This document shows, one piece after another, positions 25,113 through 34,107 of a stretch of 64,000 nt of DNA. The stretch comes from JAGAJR01 sp048463395 (lineage in GTDB: Bacteria; Pseudomonadota; Alphaproteobacteria; RF32; CAG-239), in NCBI GenBank assembly GCA_048463395.1, contig DBFWPL010000002.1, positions 1 to 64,000 on the forward strand. The letters run 5' to 3'. The notes under the pieces were generated by a model. That model ran no database searches and was not told the DNA's origin. It saw nothing but the letters and a program-made list of their open reading frames with translations. The number at the start of each line of letters is the position of its first letter. Within the stretch, counting starts at the first letter, position 1. The translations under genes and the position numbers were made by a program.

Positions 25113-25904
25113 ATGAATGAAAATATGACCTTAAAACAAATTTTGGAGTGGTATATTGATGCCGGAGTGGATGAAACTTTCGGTGAGGTTCCGTTTGGAA
25201 AAAATGTATCCGCCCCCGTCTCGGTCAAAACTTCCGTCTCGGTACCTAAATCGGTTGAAAACACGACCAGACAGGCAACTACGGAATTGGCACAGGCCAA
25301 TATTACAGCCCGGCAAAATGCCCGTGAGTTGTGTACCAAGGCCGAAACTCTGGAAGATTTACGGGCTTTGGTGGAGGCTTTTGACGGTTGTGCTTTGAAA
25401 CTGACGGCTTCAAAGACAGTTTTCGGCGGGGGCAATCCCGCTTCAAAAATCATGTTGGTCGGCGAAGCTCCGGGGGCGGACGAGGATCGTATCGGGCAGC
25501 CTTTTGTCGGCAGAAGCGGACAGCTTTTGGATAAAATGCTGAAGGCGATTAATGTTGATCGGACTTCCTGCTACATTACAAATGTTTTGCCTTGGCGTCC
25601 GCCCGGAAACAGAACGCCTACCGACGGGGAGATTGCCGTTTGTCTGCCGTTTTTGAAAAGGCAGATTGATTTAATTTCTCCGGATGCGATTGTCGTTTTG
25701 GGCGGTAGTGCCGCGAATGCCTTATTGGAAACAGAGGAACCGATTTCTCGTTTGCGGGGAAAATGGCTTGATTATAAGAAAAGCGACGGAAGTATTGTGC
25801 CGGTTTTGGCGACTTTCCATCCGGCGTATTTGCTGCGAAATTCCGGACAGAAAGCAAAAGCTTGGACGGATTTGCTGCGTTTGTCAAAAAAAATTATACA
25901 ATGA
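25113..25904 (+). CDS. Family 4 uracil-DNA glycosylase
   Basis: Removes uracil from DNA to start base-excision repair. The start is taken at ATG 25113 (263 residues); ATG 25125 is an alternative because neither has a good ribosome site. The N-terminal part (MTLKQILEWYIDAGVDE and a variable linker to residue 80) is the extension usual in alphaproteobacteria. The catalytic core has GEAPGADEDRIGQPFVGRSG at 117-136, then TNVLPWRPPGNRTPT at 156-170 and the late HPAYLLR box near 240. The four cysteines are at 74, 93, 153 and 177; family 4 enzymes normally hold a [4Fe-4S] cluster with a C-x2-C pair, which is missing here, so cluster binding is uncertain. Confidence 0.9.
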   Translation: MNENMTLKQILEWYIDAGVDETFGEVPFGKNVSAPVSVKTSVSVPKSVENTTRQATTELAQANITARQNARELCTKAETLEDLRALVEAFDGCALKLTASKTVFGGGNPASKIMLVGEAPGADEDRIGQPFVGRSGQLLDKMLKAINVDRTSCYITNVLPWRPPGNRTPTDGEIAVCLPFLKRQIDLISPDAIVVLGGSAANALLETEEPISRLRGKWLDYKKSDGSIVPVLATFHPAYLLRNSGQKAKAWTDLLRLSKKIIQ

Positions 25905-26000
25905 TGTTATCTTTTTTTTCATAATTTATTGGTAAATTAAAAGAAACTGAATTATTATTTAGAAAATTTCACAGGTTTAACTTTTTAAGGAATGTGTTTT

Positions 26001-26780
26001 ATGAGCAATAAAAAAATATTTACGGGTGTTGCGGCAGCTTTGCTGGCCGGGGTCTGCCTTTCAGGGGCTCAGGCTCAAAACATCAACGATATTGCCGCTC
26101 CGGTTAAAAATAAGGTGGTTCCCGCCCATGCAAAGGGAAAAGCCGATGCCGTTTTGTTTAAAATTCACGATATTTCGTCAGTCAAAAATACGGACGGAGA
26201 TGTTGTTGCCTGTGAGTTTAAAGTTACTTTTTATAACCGTTCGCCGAAAGATATCAGCGGTGCTACCGTTCTGCTCAACTGGAAAGACAAGGTTATTAAC
26301 GGCGTGATTGACGAAGAGCTGAAACGCAGCGATGAAAAGAATAAAATGAACAATGACGGTCGTTATGTTCGTGCGACTTCCGCGACAGAAAAAGTTACTC
26401 CGATTGAAGTGAATGCTTCCGTCGATATGCCGGCAATAAAAGCTTATAAACAGCTTACTTTGAGTTCAAGATTACAGTCTGACAGATGTTTCCTGCTTTT
26501 GGACAACACTGATTTTAAGGTCAGTTCTTGTTCGGCTGTTGACAATCAGTCTTCCATGTCTATGGCTGGTTACGGAAACAGTGACTGCGGAGGTTTGTTT
26601 AAGTTTGTATCTTCCAAGGAACCGGAGTATTATAAAGAATTTAAGAAAATTTCTTATGATGAGGAAAAAGCGGCCAAAAGAAGTGCTCAGGAAAGAGATA
26701 CCCAGGAAGTGAATAAAGCTTATGGCGAAGCAGTTGATTCTCTTAACTCGGCGTCAAGCATTTTGTCCCGTATCAAATAA
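26001..26780 (+). CDS. Secreted protein, first of a paralogous pair
   Basis: I do not recognise the family. 259 residues with a signal peptide (MSNKKIFTGVAAALLAGVCL, cut near GAQAQN). AAGG ten bases upstream fixes the ATG at 26001. A central domain (about residues 45-205) has VACEFKVTFYNRSPKDISGA, then VLLNWKDKV, CFLLLDNTDFKVSSCSAV and DCGGLFKFV. The same pattern of four cysteines and a Trp strand recurs in the next gene, so the two are probably paralogues. The last 60 residues are charged and helical. It precedes a second secreted protein and a lytic transglycosylase, suggesting a periplasmic envelope function. Confidence 0.68.
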   Translation: MSNKKIFTGVAAALLAGVCLSGAQAQNINDIAAPVKNKVVPAHAKGKADAVLFKIHDISSVKNTDGDVVACEFKVTFYNRSPKDISGATVLLNWKDKVINGVIDEELKRSDEKNKMNNDGRYVRATSATEKVTPIEVNASVDMPAIKAYKQLTLSSRLQSDRCFLLLDNTDFKVSSCSAVDNQSSMSMAGYGNSDCGGLFKFVSSKEPEYYKEFKKISYDEEKAAKRSAQERDTQEVNKAYGEAVDSLNSASSILSRIK

Positions 26781-26797
26781 TATAAAAGAGGTGGAGA

Positions 26798-27544
26798 ATG
26801 AGGGCATTGATGAAAAAAGCAAACTGGATGAGTTTGGCCGCGGCTATGTTTCTTATTTGCGGTGTCAATGCTTCTGCCCAAATGTTCGGGGATGAGGCTT
26901 TTGATGAAGTTCCTGCTTCCGAGCCGGTAAAGCCGGAGAAAAAAGCTCCGGCGGTCAGTAACAGGGATATTCTTTCTAATCCGAGAGCCCGCCGTGCTCC
27001 GGCGAAAAAGTCAACGGCAAAATCTAATGTAACCACCTATGCCGGAGAAAAAGTTACCACAGATGAAATTGTCGAAACAGAAAAGAGACTCTCTGAAAAA
27101 AAAGGCAAAAAACGTTATATTCCTCAGGTTATGAGACCAACCTTGGATGGTTCCAAACGTGGCCGTACTTCTATGCGGCAGGTGGTTAAAGACGGGGAGC
27201 AAATGCCTGAAGATGATGCTCTCATCTTCCTTTATTACAGTGATTTTTCTTTGGAACAAACATTAAGCGGAACCATTATGTGCAATGTGCGATTCAACAT
27301 TATGACGACTTTGGACCGCAAGCTTAATAATTTAAGTGTTCGTTTGAAATGGCCGAAGCTTGAGACAACATTAAGTTTTGTCAGTGTTAATCCGAATGAG
27401 CAAACCTATTTGTCTTATACGCTTCTGGGGGAAGGCTGCTATACGATGGATAAGCTGCCGAACATCATTGTCAACAGGTGTCGTGTCAGAAATATGACAC
27501 AGCAGGATTGTGCCGGCAGAATTCGGTGGTTGAAAAAACAATAG
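26798..27544 (+). CDS. Secreted protein, second of a paralogous pair
   Basis: 248 residues, exported (MRALMKKANWMSLAAAMFLI, cut near ASAQMF). A disordered Lys/Pro/Ala-rich stretch (about 40-110) is followed by a C-terminal domain (about 140-245) with IMCNVRFNIMTTLDRKLNN, then LSVRLKWPKLE, CYTMDKLPNIIVNRCRV and DCAGRIRW. Cysteines and the Trp strand align with those of the upstream gene. GAGGTGGAG before the ATG is a strong ribosome site. The gap upstream is 17 bases and the transglycosylase gene begins 11 bases after its stop, so the three genes are probably one operon. Confidence 0.68.
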   Translation: MRALMKKANWMSLAAAMFLICGVNASAQMFGDEAFDEVPASEPVKPEKKAPAVSNRDILSNPRARRAPAKKSTAKSNVTTYAGEKVTTDEIVETEKRLSEKKGKKRYIPQVMRPTLDGSKRGRTSMRQVVKDGEQMPEDDALIFLYYSDFSLEQTLSGTIMCNVRFNIMTTLDRKLNNLSVRLKWPKLETTLSFVSVNPNEQTYLSYTLLGEGCYTMDKLPNIIVNRCRVRNMTQQDCAGRIRWLKKQ

Positions 27545-27554
27545 CAGAAAAAGC

Positions 27555-29303
27555 GTGGAGAAGTTGGTTAGAAAAGCTGCGGTTTGGTTATGTTGTTTGG
27601 GGTGTTGGTGCATGATACCCTTTGGGAATGTGTCCGCCCGTCCGATTATTGATAATAACTGCTATAATCAAATTCTTTCTTATTTATATGTTTCCCGAGA
27701 TGATGTAACAACTTACAAGAAAATTTTCAAAGCTCTGGAGAAAGAGGATTTTCGCACGGTTGACAATTTGATTGAAGACTTGGACAGCGATATTCTCATG
27801 GGGCATGTTTTGGCCGAAAAATATCTTTCTAAAACCTACAAAAGTAAATATGTGGAATTGCAAATATGGCTGGAGAAGTATGGAGATTTGCCTCAGGCTG
27901 ACAAAATTTACCGCTTGGCCGTAAGAAAAGGTAGAGAAGAAGGGTTAAAAGTTCCGGTCAGAGAAGACAAGCCGAGGGTGTTTTCTCCATACAGCTGGTT
28001 TAATAACCGGTATGAAAATCTGGCTCCTGCAGACAGGGCTTTTATTCGTAAAAAAATTGCCGAGTTCAGAAAAAACGTCAACAAGGGGAAAACTCGGGCA
28101 GCCAGAGCAATTTTGGAGAATAAAAGATTTCGGATGACTATTCCAAACAAAGAATATGATGCGATGTCGGCAACACTGGCGACAGTTTATTTTCTGGATA
28201 ATGAAGATGCTTTGGCGTTACGATGGTCGGAGAAGGCCGCCCGCCGCAGTCATGATGCGACGGCTTATTGGTTTGGCGGTTTGGCAGCATGGCGAATGAA
28301 AAATTATAAATTGGCATCCGATTACTTTGGCAAACTGGGGAAACTTACCGATAATGACGAGTGGTTGGTTTCCGCCGGAGCTTATTGGGGATACCGAGCT
28401 CAATTGAGACGGAAGAACAAGGTGGAAGCGGAAAAACTTTTGCGGCAAGCCTCAAGATATAAGCGGACGTTTTATGGTATTTTGGCCAATTATAAGTTAG
28501 GTAATCCTATGGATTATAACTGGTCGGGAGCCTCTTATCTGAATGATTTCAGCAACTATGAATATATTAACGAACTGGTTTCGTCTCCGGCTATCCGTCG
28601 GGCGATCATTCTGGTTCATGCCAAGCGGAAAGATTTGGCAGAAAAAGAGCTTCGGGCTGATTTGACGAATATGAGCGATAAGCAGAAAGAGGCGGCGATG
28701 TATATTGCCGATCAATATAAAATGCACGCATTGGGAATTTTAATTTCAAATCAACTTAAAAAGGACGATCAATCAATTTTTTATGACCATTTAGCTTATC
28801 CGGCTCCGAATTGGAAACCTAAAAGCGGTTGGAAACTCGACAGGGCATTGGTTTTGGCTTTGGTTCGGCAGGAATCGGGATTTATGCCGAATGCGGGCAG
28901 CGGTGCCGGAGCCAAGGGGTTAATGCAGCTGATGCCAAACACGGCCTTTCATATTACCAAAGACCGGAGTTTGAAAAAAGATCATACACCGCTTTTGAAT
29001 GCGGAATATAATCTGGAGACCGGTCAGAAATATGTCAATTATCTTTTGGAGAAACCGTTTATCAACGGAAATCTGTTTTTTCTGACAACGGCTTACAACG
29101 CCGGTCCGGGAAATTTGCTTAAGTGGCAGAAAAAGATGAAGTACGGTAATGACCCTCTGATGTTTATTGAGACGCTTCCGGCCAGAGAAACCCGAATTTA
29201 TATTGAACGGGTTATGGCCAATTTTTGGGTTTACAGTGCCAAATTTGACAAGGAACACAAAAGTTTGAAAGAGCTTTCTGACGGTAAGTGGCCGACATTG
29301 TAG
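27555..29303 (+). CDS. slt: Soluble lytic murein transglycosylase (Slt type)
   Basis: Cleaves peptidoglycan glycan strands to 1,6-anhydro products in the periplasm. 582 residues: signal peptide (VWLCCLGCWCMIPFGNVSA), a long alpha-helical superhelix (about 40-420) and the C-terminal SLT catalytic domain. The catalytic Glu is in LVRQESGFMPNAGSGAGAKG (near residue 437), followed by LMQLMPNTAFHI and AYNAGPGNLLKW. The GTG start at 27555 is provisional: the TTG nine bases later also gives a signal peptide but has its purine-rich site too close. It is probably co-transcribed with the two secreted proteins upstream. Confidence 0.92.
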   Translation: MEKLVRKAAVWLCCLGCWCMIPFGNVSARPIIDNNCYNQILSYLYVSRDDVTTYKKIFKALEKEDFRTVDNLIEDLDSDILMGHVLAEKYLSKTYKSKYVELQIWLEKYGDLPQADKIYRLAVRKGREEGLKVPVREDKPRVFSPYSWFNNRYENLAPADRAFIRKKIAEFRKNVNKGKTRAARAILENKRFRMTIPNKEYDAMSATLATVYFLDNEDALALRWSEKAARRSHDATAYWFGGLAAWRMKNYKLASDYFGKLGKLTDNDEWLVSAGAYWGYRAQLRRKNKVEAEKLLRQASRYKRTFYGILANYKLGNPMDYNWSGASYLNDFSNYEYINELVSSPAIRRAIILVHAKRKDLAEKELRADLTNMSDKQKEAAMYIADQYKMHALGILISNQLKKDDQSIFYDHLAYPAPNWKPKSGWKLDRALVLALVRQESGFMPNAGSGAGAKGLMQLMPNTAFHITKDRSLKKDHTPLLNAEYNLETGQKYVNYLLEKPFINGNLFFLTTAYNAGPGNLLKWQKKMKYGNDPLMFIETLPARETRIYIERVMANFWVYSAKFDKEHKSLKELSDGKWPTL

Positions 29304-29667
29304 TCTTAATTTTCCTACCCCTAATAAGAGTTGTTTTTCGTCTAAAAATGTGCTAATATAATATTAGATAAAATATTATTAGAGGACATTTTGCTTATGG
29401 GGTTTTGCCTTTTTGGGTTTTCCCGTGGATATCTAATAATCTTTTTAATCGGACTTAACGGTTGTTGAGTTTTTGTTTGAGGATTTGGGACTGTTGTTTG
29501 ATTGGATGAGTTTTGATGTTTAGGTCTTTTACTTTGCGGTTTAGGACTTTTACGACGAGACATTTCTGATTTTGACGGACCTGAGACTTTGGACTTTAAG
29601 AAGTTTGACGACTGTCGGACTGATGTACAAAAAAAAGAATGTTGGACTAAAAAATAATATATTAAAC
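29304..29667. other. Gene-poor G+T-rich stretch with GGACT repeats
   Basis: No convincing gene. The plus strand is dominated by G and T between about 29390 and 29600 and repeats GGACT-type strings (near 29451, 29487, 29544, 29588, 29612 and 29644). A 15-bp palindrome CTAATATAATATTAG lies at 29353-29367 and includes a TATAAT. A 23-codon frame at 29397 (MGFCLFGFSRGYLIIFLIGL...) and a Lys/Pro/Gln-rich 73-codon minus frame exist, but neither has support. Strand-skewed composition of this type can mark a decayed gene or an untranslated transcript. Confidence 0.45.
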
Positions 29668-29925
29668 ATGGGAACTTTCGTTTTCGTATGCGTAGTCATC
29701 TTTATCGGATGGCTCGTGTTAAAAGTATTAGGTGGATTATGTGAGGTGATCGGCGTACTCTTTGCCCTTTGCGAACTGGCTTTGGGCGGAGCTATCATCG
29801 GTGCCGGTCTCTTCTTCCTTTTTTCAGGATTTTCAATGAGTGCTGCCACTGTAGGTGCTGTCATTGGAGCTGTCATCGGTGCAATTTGCACTTTGATGGA
29901 TCTGAAAAAAAGAATTTTCAACTGA
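29668..29925 (+). CDS. Small glycine/alanine-rich membrane protein
   Basis: 85 residues, almost wholly hydrophobic: MGTFVFVCVVIFIGWLVLKV, then a Gly/Ala-rich segment with GGAIIGAGLFF and TVGAVIGAVIGAICTLMD, ending with the basic KKRIFN. Two to three membrane helices with GxxxG-like small-residue spacing are likely. I chose the internal ATG at 29668 because the longer frame upstream runs through the G+T-rich stretch and has an unlikely N-terminus. The ribosome site is weak. No family recognised; a terminator follows. Confidence 0.55.
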   Translation: MGTFVFVCVVIFIGWLVLKVLGGLCEVIGVLFALCELALGGAIIGAGLFFLFSGFSMSAATVGAVIGAVIGAICTLMDLKKRIFN

Positions 29926-29945
29926 TCCTACCCAGAAAACTTTTT

Positions 29946-29972
29946 AGACTGCCTCTCGGGGCGGTCTTTTTC
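29946..29972 (+). terminator. Terminator after the small membrane protein
   Basis: Stem GACTGCC/GGCGGTC (one G-T pair) with a five-base loop, followed by TTTTTC. Confidence 0.8.
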
Positions 29973-30044
29973 TTTGAGGAATTGAAAACTCTGAAAACAG
30001 GCATATATCTTGAGTGATATAAGTTGTTTTTAGGAGTTTGGACA

Positions 30045-30377
30045 ATGGAATTATATTTATTCTTAGCCATGTTTTTGGTGTATGTGGTTACGGCTTTTCT
30101 GGTTAAAAAGAACGTTTTGTATAAAATTTGGACGTTGGCTTTTATTGCAACCTTTATCATTACGGCTGTTTCAATCGCTTTTTTACGGGTAAACAATCAG
30201 GATGTGATGATGTCTGCCAATGAACTCAATTGGTATTATCTGTTGTATTTGTTCGGATCAATGTCGGTTGTTTTGGGAATTATCAATGTATGGATGTATC
30301 GTCGTCCTATTTTCAGAGTTTTGTTTGAAAATAACGATGATGAAGACGATGAGGATGATGAGATCAAAAAAATCTAA
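30045..30377 (+). CDS. Membrane protein with acidic tail, unknown
   Basis: 110 residues. Three hydrophobic helices are visible: LYLFLAMFLVYVVTAFLV (about 3-20), IWTLAFIATFIITAVSIAFL (about 27-46) and YLLYLFGSMSVVLGIINVWM (about 65-84). The C-terminus is a run of Asp/Glu (NNDDEDDEDDE) before a short basic end, and should lie in the cytoplasm. TAGGAG upstream supports ATG 30045. Its last four bases overlap the end of the convergent gene. No family or function recognised. Confidence 0.65.
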   Translation: MELYLFLAMFLVYVVTAFLVKKNVLYKIWTLAFIATFIITAVSIAFLRVNNQDVMMSANELNWYYLLYLFGSMSVVLGIINVWMYRRPIFRVLFENNDDEDDEDDEIKKI

Positions 30378-31054
30378 CGGTTTTTGATGTAAATAATCTT
30401 GGGTTTGTTGTTAATTTGAACCTGATAAAGATTTTTTTTGAACAGCGAGAATTTTTTTGCAGCATTTAAAAAGCGGCAGGTCAGTGCGGGATTAGGGGTT
30501 ATAATCTGCAAGGTATCGGCAGCTTTTTGCTGTTTGGTATCCGGGAGTTTTTTCAAAAAGGTTTGGAAATCCGTTTCGTCTTTCCAGTTCTCGGCTCCGG
30601 TTATATTTCTTTTAAGGTCGATGATTTTTCCGTCCCATGGTTTCGGGTGGTTTTGTTCAAATTCTTGGGCAGTAGCTCCGAGAAGAAACAATAAATTTTC
30701 TTCAGCTTCCTGCTGGTTATCTGCGGCGTGGATGAGGTGTCCGCCGCCGGTCCATTGGCGATATTGGTATTTGCTGGAGATGATATTGCCGTTCAAATTG
30801 TTTTTAACGGCGGGGTGCAGGTCGTGTACAACAACAAGAAGAAAGGCATCTGTTCCGCATTCTTGTTGTTTTTTGCAGTTTTTAGGAAGTTTTTTTCCGT
30901 AAAAACGGGTCAGGTTGTCAGCAAAAAGGTCTTTGGACCAAGTGATATTGTAAACCTGACGGATTTCGTAGTTTTGGGCAATGTCGTTAAGGATTTCTTG
31001 TTCCTTGTTGCGGGCATTGTTCCAGATAATAAATAAGTTCAGTTCTTTTTTCAT
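30374..31054 (-). CDS. Protein of unknown function
   Basis: 226 residues, no signal peptide, predicted cytoplasmic. I take ATG 31054 (MKKELNLFIIWNNARNKEQE) because the frame upstream overlaps the divergent FAD gene. Strong-looking conserved-type segments are YNITWSKDLFADNLTRFYG (about 40-58), CGTDAFLLVVVHD (about 72-84) and QWTGGGHLIHAADNQQEAEE (about 105-124). The pattern suggests an alpha/beta enzyme or nucleotide/sugar-binding domain, and I have a vague memory of similar segments in polysaccharide-related proteins, but I cannot name a family. It may be complete or a domain separated from a longer protein. Convergent with the acidic-tail membrane protein. Confidence 0.6.
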   Translation of the reverse strand: MKKELNLFIIWNNARNKEQEILNDIAQNYEIRQVYNITWSKDLFADNLTRFYGKKLPKNCKKQQECGTDAFLLVVVHDLHPAVKNNLNGNIISSKYQYRQWTGGGHLIHAADNQQEAEENLLFLLGATAQEFEQNHPKPWDGKIIDLKRNITGAENWKDETDFQTFLKKLPDTKQQKAADTLQIITPNPALTCRFLNAAKKFSLFKKNLYQVQINNKPKIIYIKNR

Positions 31055-31133
31055 GGGGCTATCATATAAATTTTCGTGGCTTTTATCAAGAATAATGTTA
31101 AGTTTGTAAAAAATATAACCACGGATTGAACAG

Positions 31134-32738
31134 ATGATAAGAGTAAACGGAATTAAGGCAGATTTAGATGCCGATATGGCAGCGTTAAAAGAAATTGTTT
31201 CCATGAAAACGGGATTGGCTCCGGAGTATATTCTGGATATAAAAGTTGCAAAACGTTCCATTGACGCCAGAAACAAAACCAACGTGCATTTTGTGTATTC
31301 TCTGGATATGACGGTAGACGGGGATGAGGACTATATCTCTGCCATCTTGGCATGGAAAGATGTGGAGCTGATTAAAAATACCGGAGATTTGGTGATTTCG
31401 AAACCTCTTAAACCGGTTAAGCTTCGGCCGGTCATTGCCGGAACGGGGCCGGCGGGAATGCTTGCCGGATTGGCTTTGGCGGAAGCCGGTTTAAATCCGA
31501 TTTTATTAGAGCGGGGAAAAGAGGTTTCGGAGCGGAGAAAAGACGTCGAAATGTTTTGGGTGACGGGTAACTTGAAACCGGAGTCAAACGTGCAATTCGG
31601 AGAAGGCGGAGCCGGAACTTTCTCTGACGGAAAGTTAATGACGGGCGTTAAAAAAGACCGATATATGAAGAAAGTTTTGCAAGAATTTGCGGAAGCGGGA
31701 GCTCCCGAGGAAATTCTTTATCTGGCTAAGCCTCATATCGGAACAGACAATTTGACAGCGATGGTAAAAAATATCCGGCGGAAAATTATTTCCCTGGGCG
31801 GGGAATATCGTTTTGGGCATAAACTTGACGGTTTGGTTGTGGAAAATGACAGATTAAAGGCGGTTAAAGTCAGCGTTATCGACGGAGAGAGTTATGAGTT
31901 GCCGTGCGAAAGGCTGATTTTGGCAGTGGGGCACAGTGCCAGAGACACGTTTGAGATGTTGTATTCCGCCGGTGTTAAAATCGAACAAAAGCCGTTTTCG
32001 GTCGGAGCCAGAATAGAACACCGCCAATATATGATAGACGAATCACAATACGGTCGTTTTGCCGGTCATCCCAAGCTCGGAGCGGCGGATTATAAGCTGG
32101 CGGTGCATTTGCCGAACGGGCGTTCCGCTTACACTTTTTGTATGTGTCCGGGCGGGCAGGTGATTGCCGCAGCCTCTGAAGAAGGCGGTGTGGTTACCAA
32201 CGGAATGAGCGAGTTTGCCAGAAAGAAAGTCAATGCCAATTCGGCTTTGCTGGTTGGGATAACACCGGAGGATTTTGGCTCAAAGCACCCTTTGGCGGGA
32301 ATGTATTTTCAGCGTAAAATAGAAGAAACGGCTTTTCGTGTCGGCGGCGGAAATTATCATGCTCCGGCTCAGTTGGCGGGAGATTTTCTTAAAAATAAGG
32401 AATCGGAAGATTGGAAAAATGTGGAGCCGTCTTATAATCCGAGGGTTCAGTTTACCAATTTGGCTTATGTTTTACCGGAATATGTGGTTGATACCATGCG
32501 GGTTGCTCTTGTGGAGATGGACAGGAAACTTCGGGGATTTGCCTCGTATGACGCAGTTTTAACCGGACCGGAAACCAGAAGTTCTTCTCCGGTCAGAATT
32601 GTTCGGGATGATACCTTGCAAAGCAATATCAAGGGATTGTATCCATGCGGGGAAGGGGCCGGATATGCCGGCGGAATTTCCAGTGCGGCAATCGACGGTT
32701 TGAAGGCGGCCTTACAAGTAGTGGAAAGCTTGGTTTAA
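31134..32738 (+). CDS. FAD-dependent oxidoreductase (uncharacterised COG2509 type)
   Basis: 534 residues with a small N-terminal domain (about 1-90) and a Rossmann FAD-binding site PVIAGTGPAGMLAGLALAEAG at about 97-117 (glycines GTGPAG). Then come QFGEGGAGTFSDGKL near 150, the PHIGTDNL segment near 200 and the C-terminal GLYPCGEGAGYAGGISSAAIDG box, split over residues 500-522, that contacts FAD. The whole pattern fits a widespread family of dehydrogenases of unknown substrate. It is divergent from the unknown gene at 31054 and has no operon partner. Confidence 0.85.
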   Translation: MIRVNGIKADLDADMAALKEIVSMKTGLAPEYILDIKVAKRSIDARNKTNVHFVYSLDMTVDGDEDYISAILAWKDVELIKNTGDLVISKPLKPVKLRPVIAGTGPAGMLAGLALAEAGLNPILLERGKEVSERRKDVEMFWVTGNLKPESNVQFGEGGAGTFSDGKLMTGVKKDRYMKKVLQEFAEAGAPEEILYLAKPHIGTDNLTAMVKNIRRKIISLGGEYRFGHKLDGLVVENDRLKAVKVSVIDGESYELPCERLILAVGHSARDTFEMLYSAGVKIEQKPFSVGARIEHRQYMIDESQYGRFAGHPKLGAADYKLAVHLPNGRSAYTFCMCPGGQVIAAASEEGGVVTNGMSEFARKKVNANSALLVGITPEDFGSKHPLAGMYFQRKIEETAFRVGGGNYHAPAQLAGDFLKNKESEDWKNVEPSYNPRVQFTNLAYVLPEYVVDTMRVALVEMDRKLRGFASYDAVLTGPETRSSSPVRIVRDDTLQSNIKGLYPCGEGAGYAGGISSAAIDGLKAALQVVESLV

Positions 32739-32802
32739 TTGTTTGCATAAAATTATCAGCTTGGTAATATGATTACAGAAAAATAACGGAAAATAGGGAC
32801 TG

Positions 32803-34107
32803 ATGATGAAAGTTGCAATTATTGGGACGGGATATGTCGGACTTCCGACGGGTGTCGGGCTGGCAGAACTCGGAAACAAAGTTGTCTGTGTTGATAAAAT
32901 CGCCGAGAAGATAGATTCCTTAAACAGCGGAAAAATCACAATTTATGAAGACGGAATGGAAGAACTTTTTCAGAAGAATCTGAAAAAAGGCAGTATTTCG
33001 TTTACAACGGATATGGAAACTGCCGTTAAAGATGCTGATTTGGTCATGATTGCGGTGGGGACGCCTCCGCATCCGGAAACCAAAGAAGCCGATTTGCGGT
33101 ATATTTATGCGGCGGCTGAAGAGTTGGCTCAATATTTGACAGGATATACCGTTGTTGCGACAAAATCGACAGTTCCGGTCGGAACCGGAGACGAGGTGGA
33201 AGCCATTATCAAGAGAGTTAATCCGAATGCCAATTGTGATGTCGTGTCTTTGCCGGAGTTTTTGCGGGAAGGTTTTGCCATTCATGATTTTTTCAATCCG
33301 GACAGAATAGTTATCGGTGCCAACACGGCGAAAGCTCAGGAACTCCTTTTGAGTTTGTACAAACCGTTTAAGGGAAAAACAGAGTTTTTGCTGGTCAATC
33401 GTAAATCTTCGGAAACAATCAAATATGCCTCCAATGCCTTTTTGGCGATGAAGATTCATTATATTAACGAAATGGCGAATTTTTGTGAAAAAGCGGGTGC
33501 CGATATTAATGAAGTGGCGAAAGGTATGGGGTTAGATACGCGTATCGGCAAGAAGTTTTTGAATGCGGGGCCGGGGTATGGCGGTTCATGTTTCCCGAAA
33601 GATACCAACGCTATGGCTCAGATGGGCAAGAAATACGGTGCTCGTCTTAACCTGATTGAAACGACCATTGCCAAAAACGATGAACGCAAGGTTGAAATGG
33701 GACAGCGGGTTATTGACGCTGTTAAAGACTATAAAGACGGGAAAATCGCCGTTTTGGGGCTGGCGTTCAAAGGCGGTACGGATGACTGCCGCGAATCTCC
33801 GGCAATGGAGATTTTGAACGAGATTTTGCGTCATTCTTCCAATGTCGCGGTTTATGATCCGAAAGCCATGGAAAATGCCCGTAAGCTTATCGGCGACAAG
33901 GTTGTTTATGCCGCAGATGCTTATGAAGCCTGCAAGTCTGCGGATATTTTGGTTATTCTGACCGAGTGGGAAGAGTTCAAGCAGCTTGATTTGGTTAAGC
34001 TTAAGCAGATTATGCGGCATGCCAGAATTATGGATATGCGGAATATGCTTAGTCCGAAAGATGTGCGGAACAATGGTTTTGTATACAGCTGTATAGGGAT
34101 GAAATAA
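32803..34107 (+). CDS. ugd: UDP-glucose 6-dehydrogenase
   Basis: Oxidises UDP-glucose to UDP-glucuronate with two NAD+, supplying acidic sugar for capsule or LPS. 434 residues. The Rossmann motif KVAIIGTGYVGLPTG is at the N-terminus, AVGTPPHPE near 85, and the catalytic cysteine in GPGYGGSCFPKDTNAM near residue 261. The C-terminal UDP-binding domain includes LGLAFKGGTDDCRESPA near 313. It abuts galE directly (no gap), so both sugar-nucleotide steps are co-expressed. Confidence 0.95.
   Translation: MMKVAIIGTGYVGLPTGVGLAELGNKVVCVDKIAEKIDSLNSGKITIYEDGMEELFQKNLKKGSISFTTDMETAVKDADLVMIAVGTPPHPETKEADLRYIYAAAEELAQYLTGYTVVATKSTVPVGTGDEVEAIIKRVNPNANCDVVSLPEFLREGFAIHDFFNPDRIVIGANTAKAQELLLSLYKPFKGKTEFLLVNRKSSETIKYASNAFLAMKIHYINEMANFCEKAGADINEVAKGMGLDTRIGKKFLNAGPGYGGSCFPKDTNAMAQMGKKYGARLNLIETTIAKNDERKVEMGQRVIDAVKDYKDGKIAVLGLAFKGGTDDCRESPAMEILNEILRHSSNVAVYDPKAMENARKLIGDKVVYAADAYEACKSADILVILTEWEEFKQLDLVKLKQIMRHARIMDMRNMLSPKDVRNNGFVYSCIGMK

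Noticed and set aside
29342..29563. 73-codon minus-strand frame rich in Lys, Pro and Gln
   Set aside because: Low-complexity content follows from the G+T skew of the other strand; no ribosome site and no recognisable sequence.
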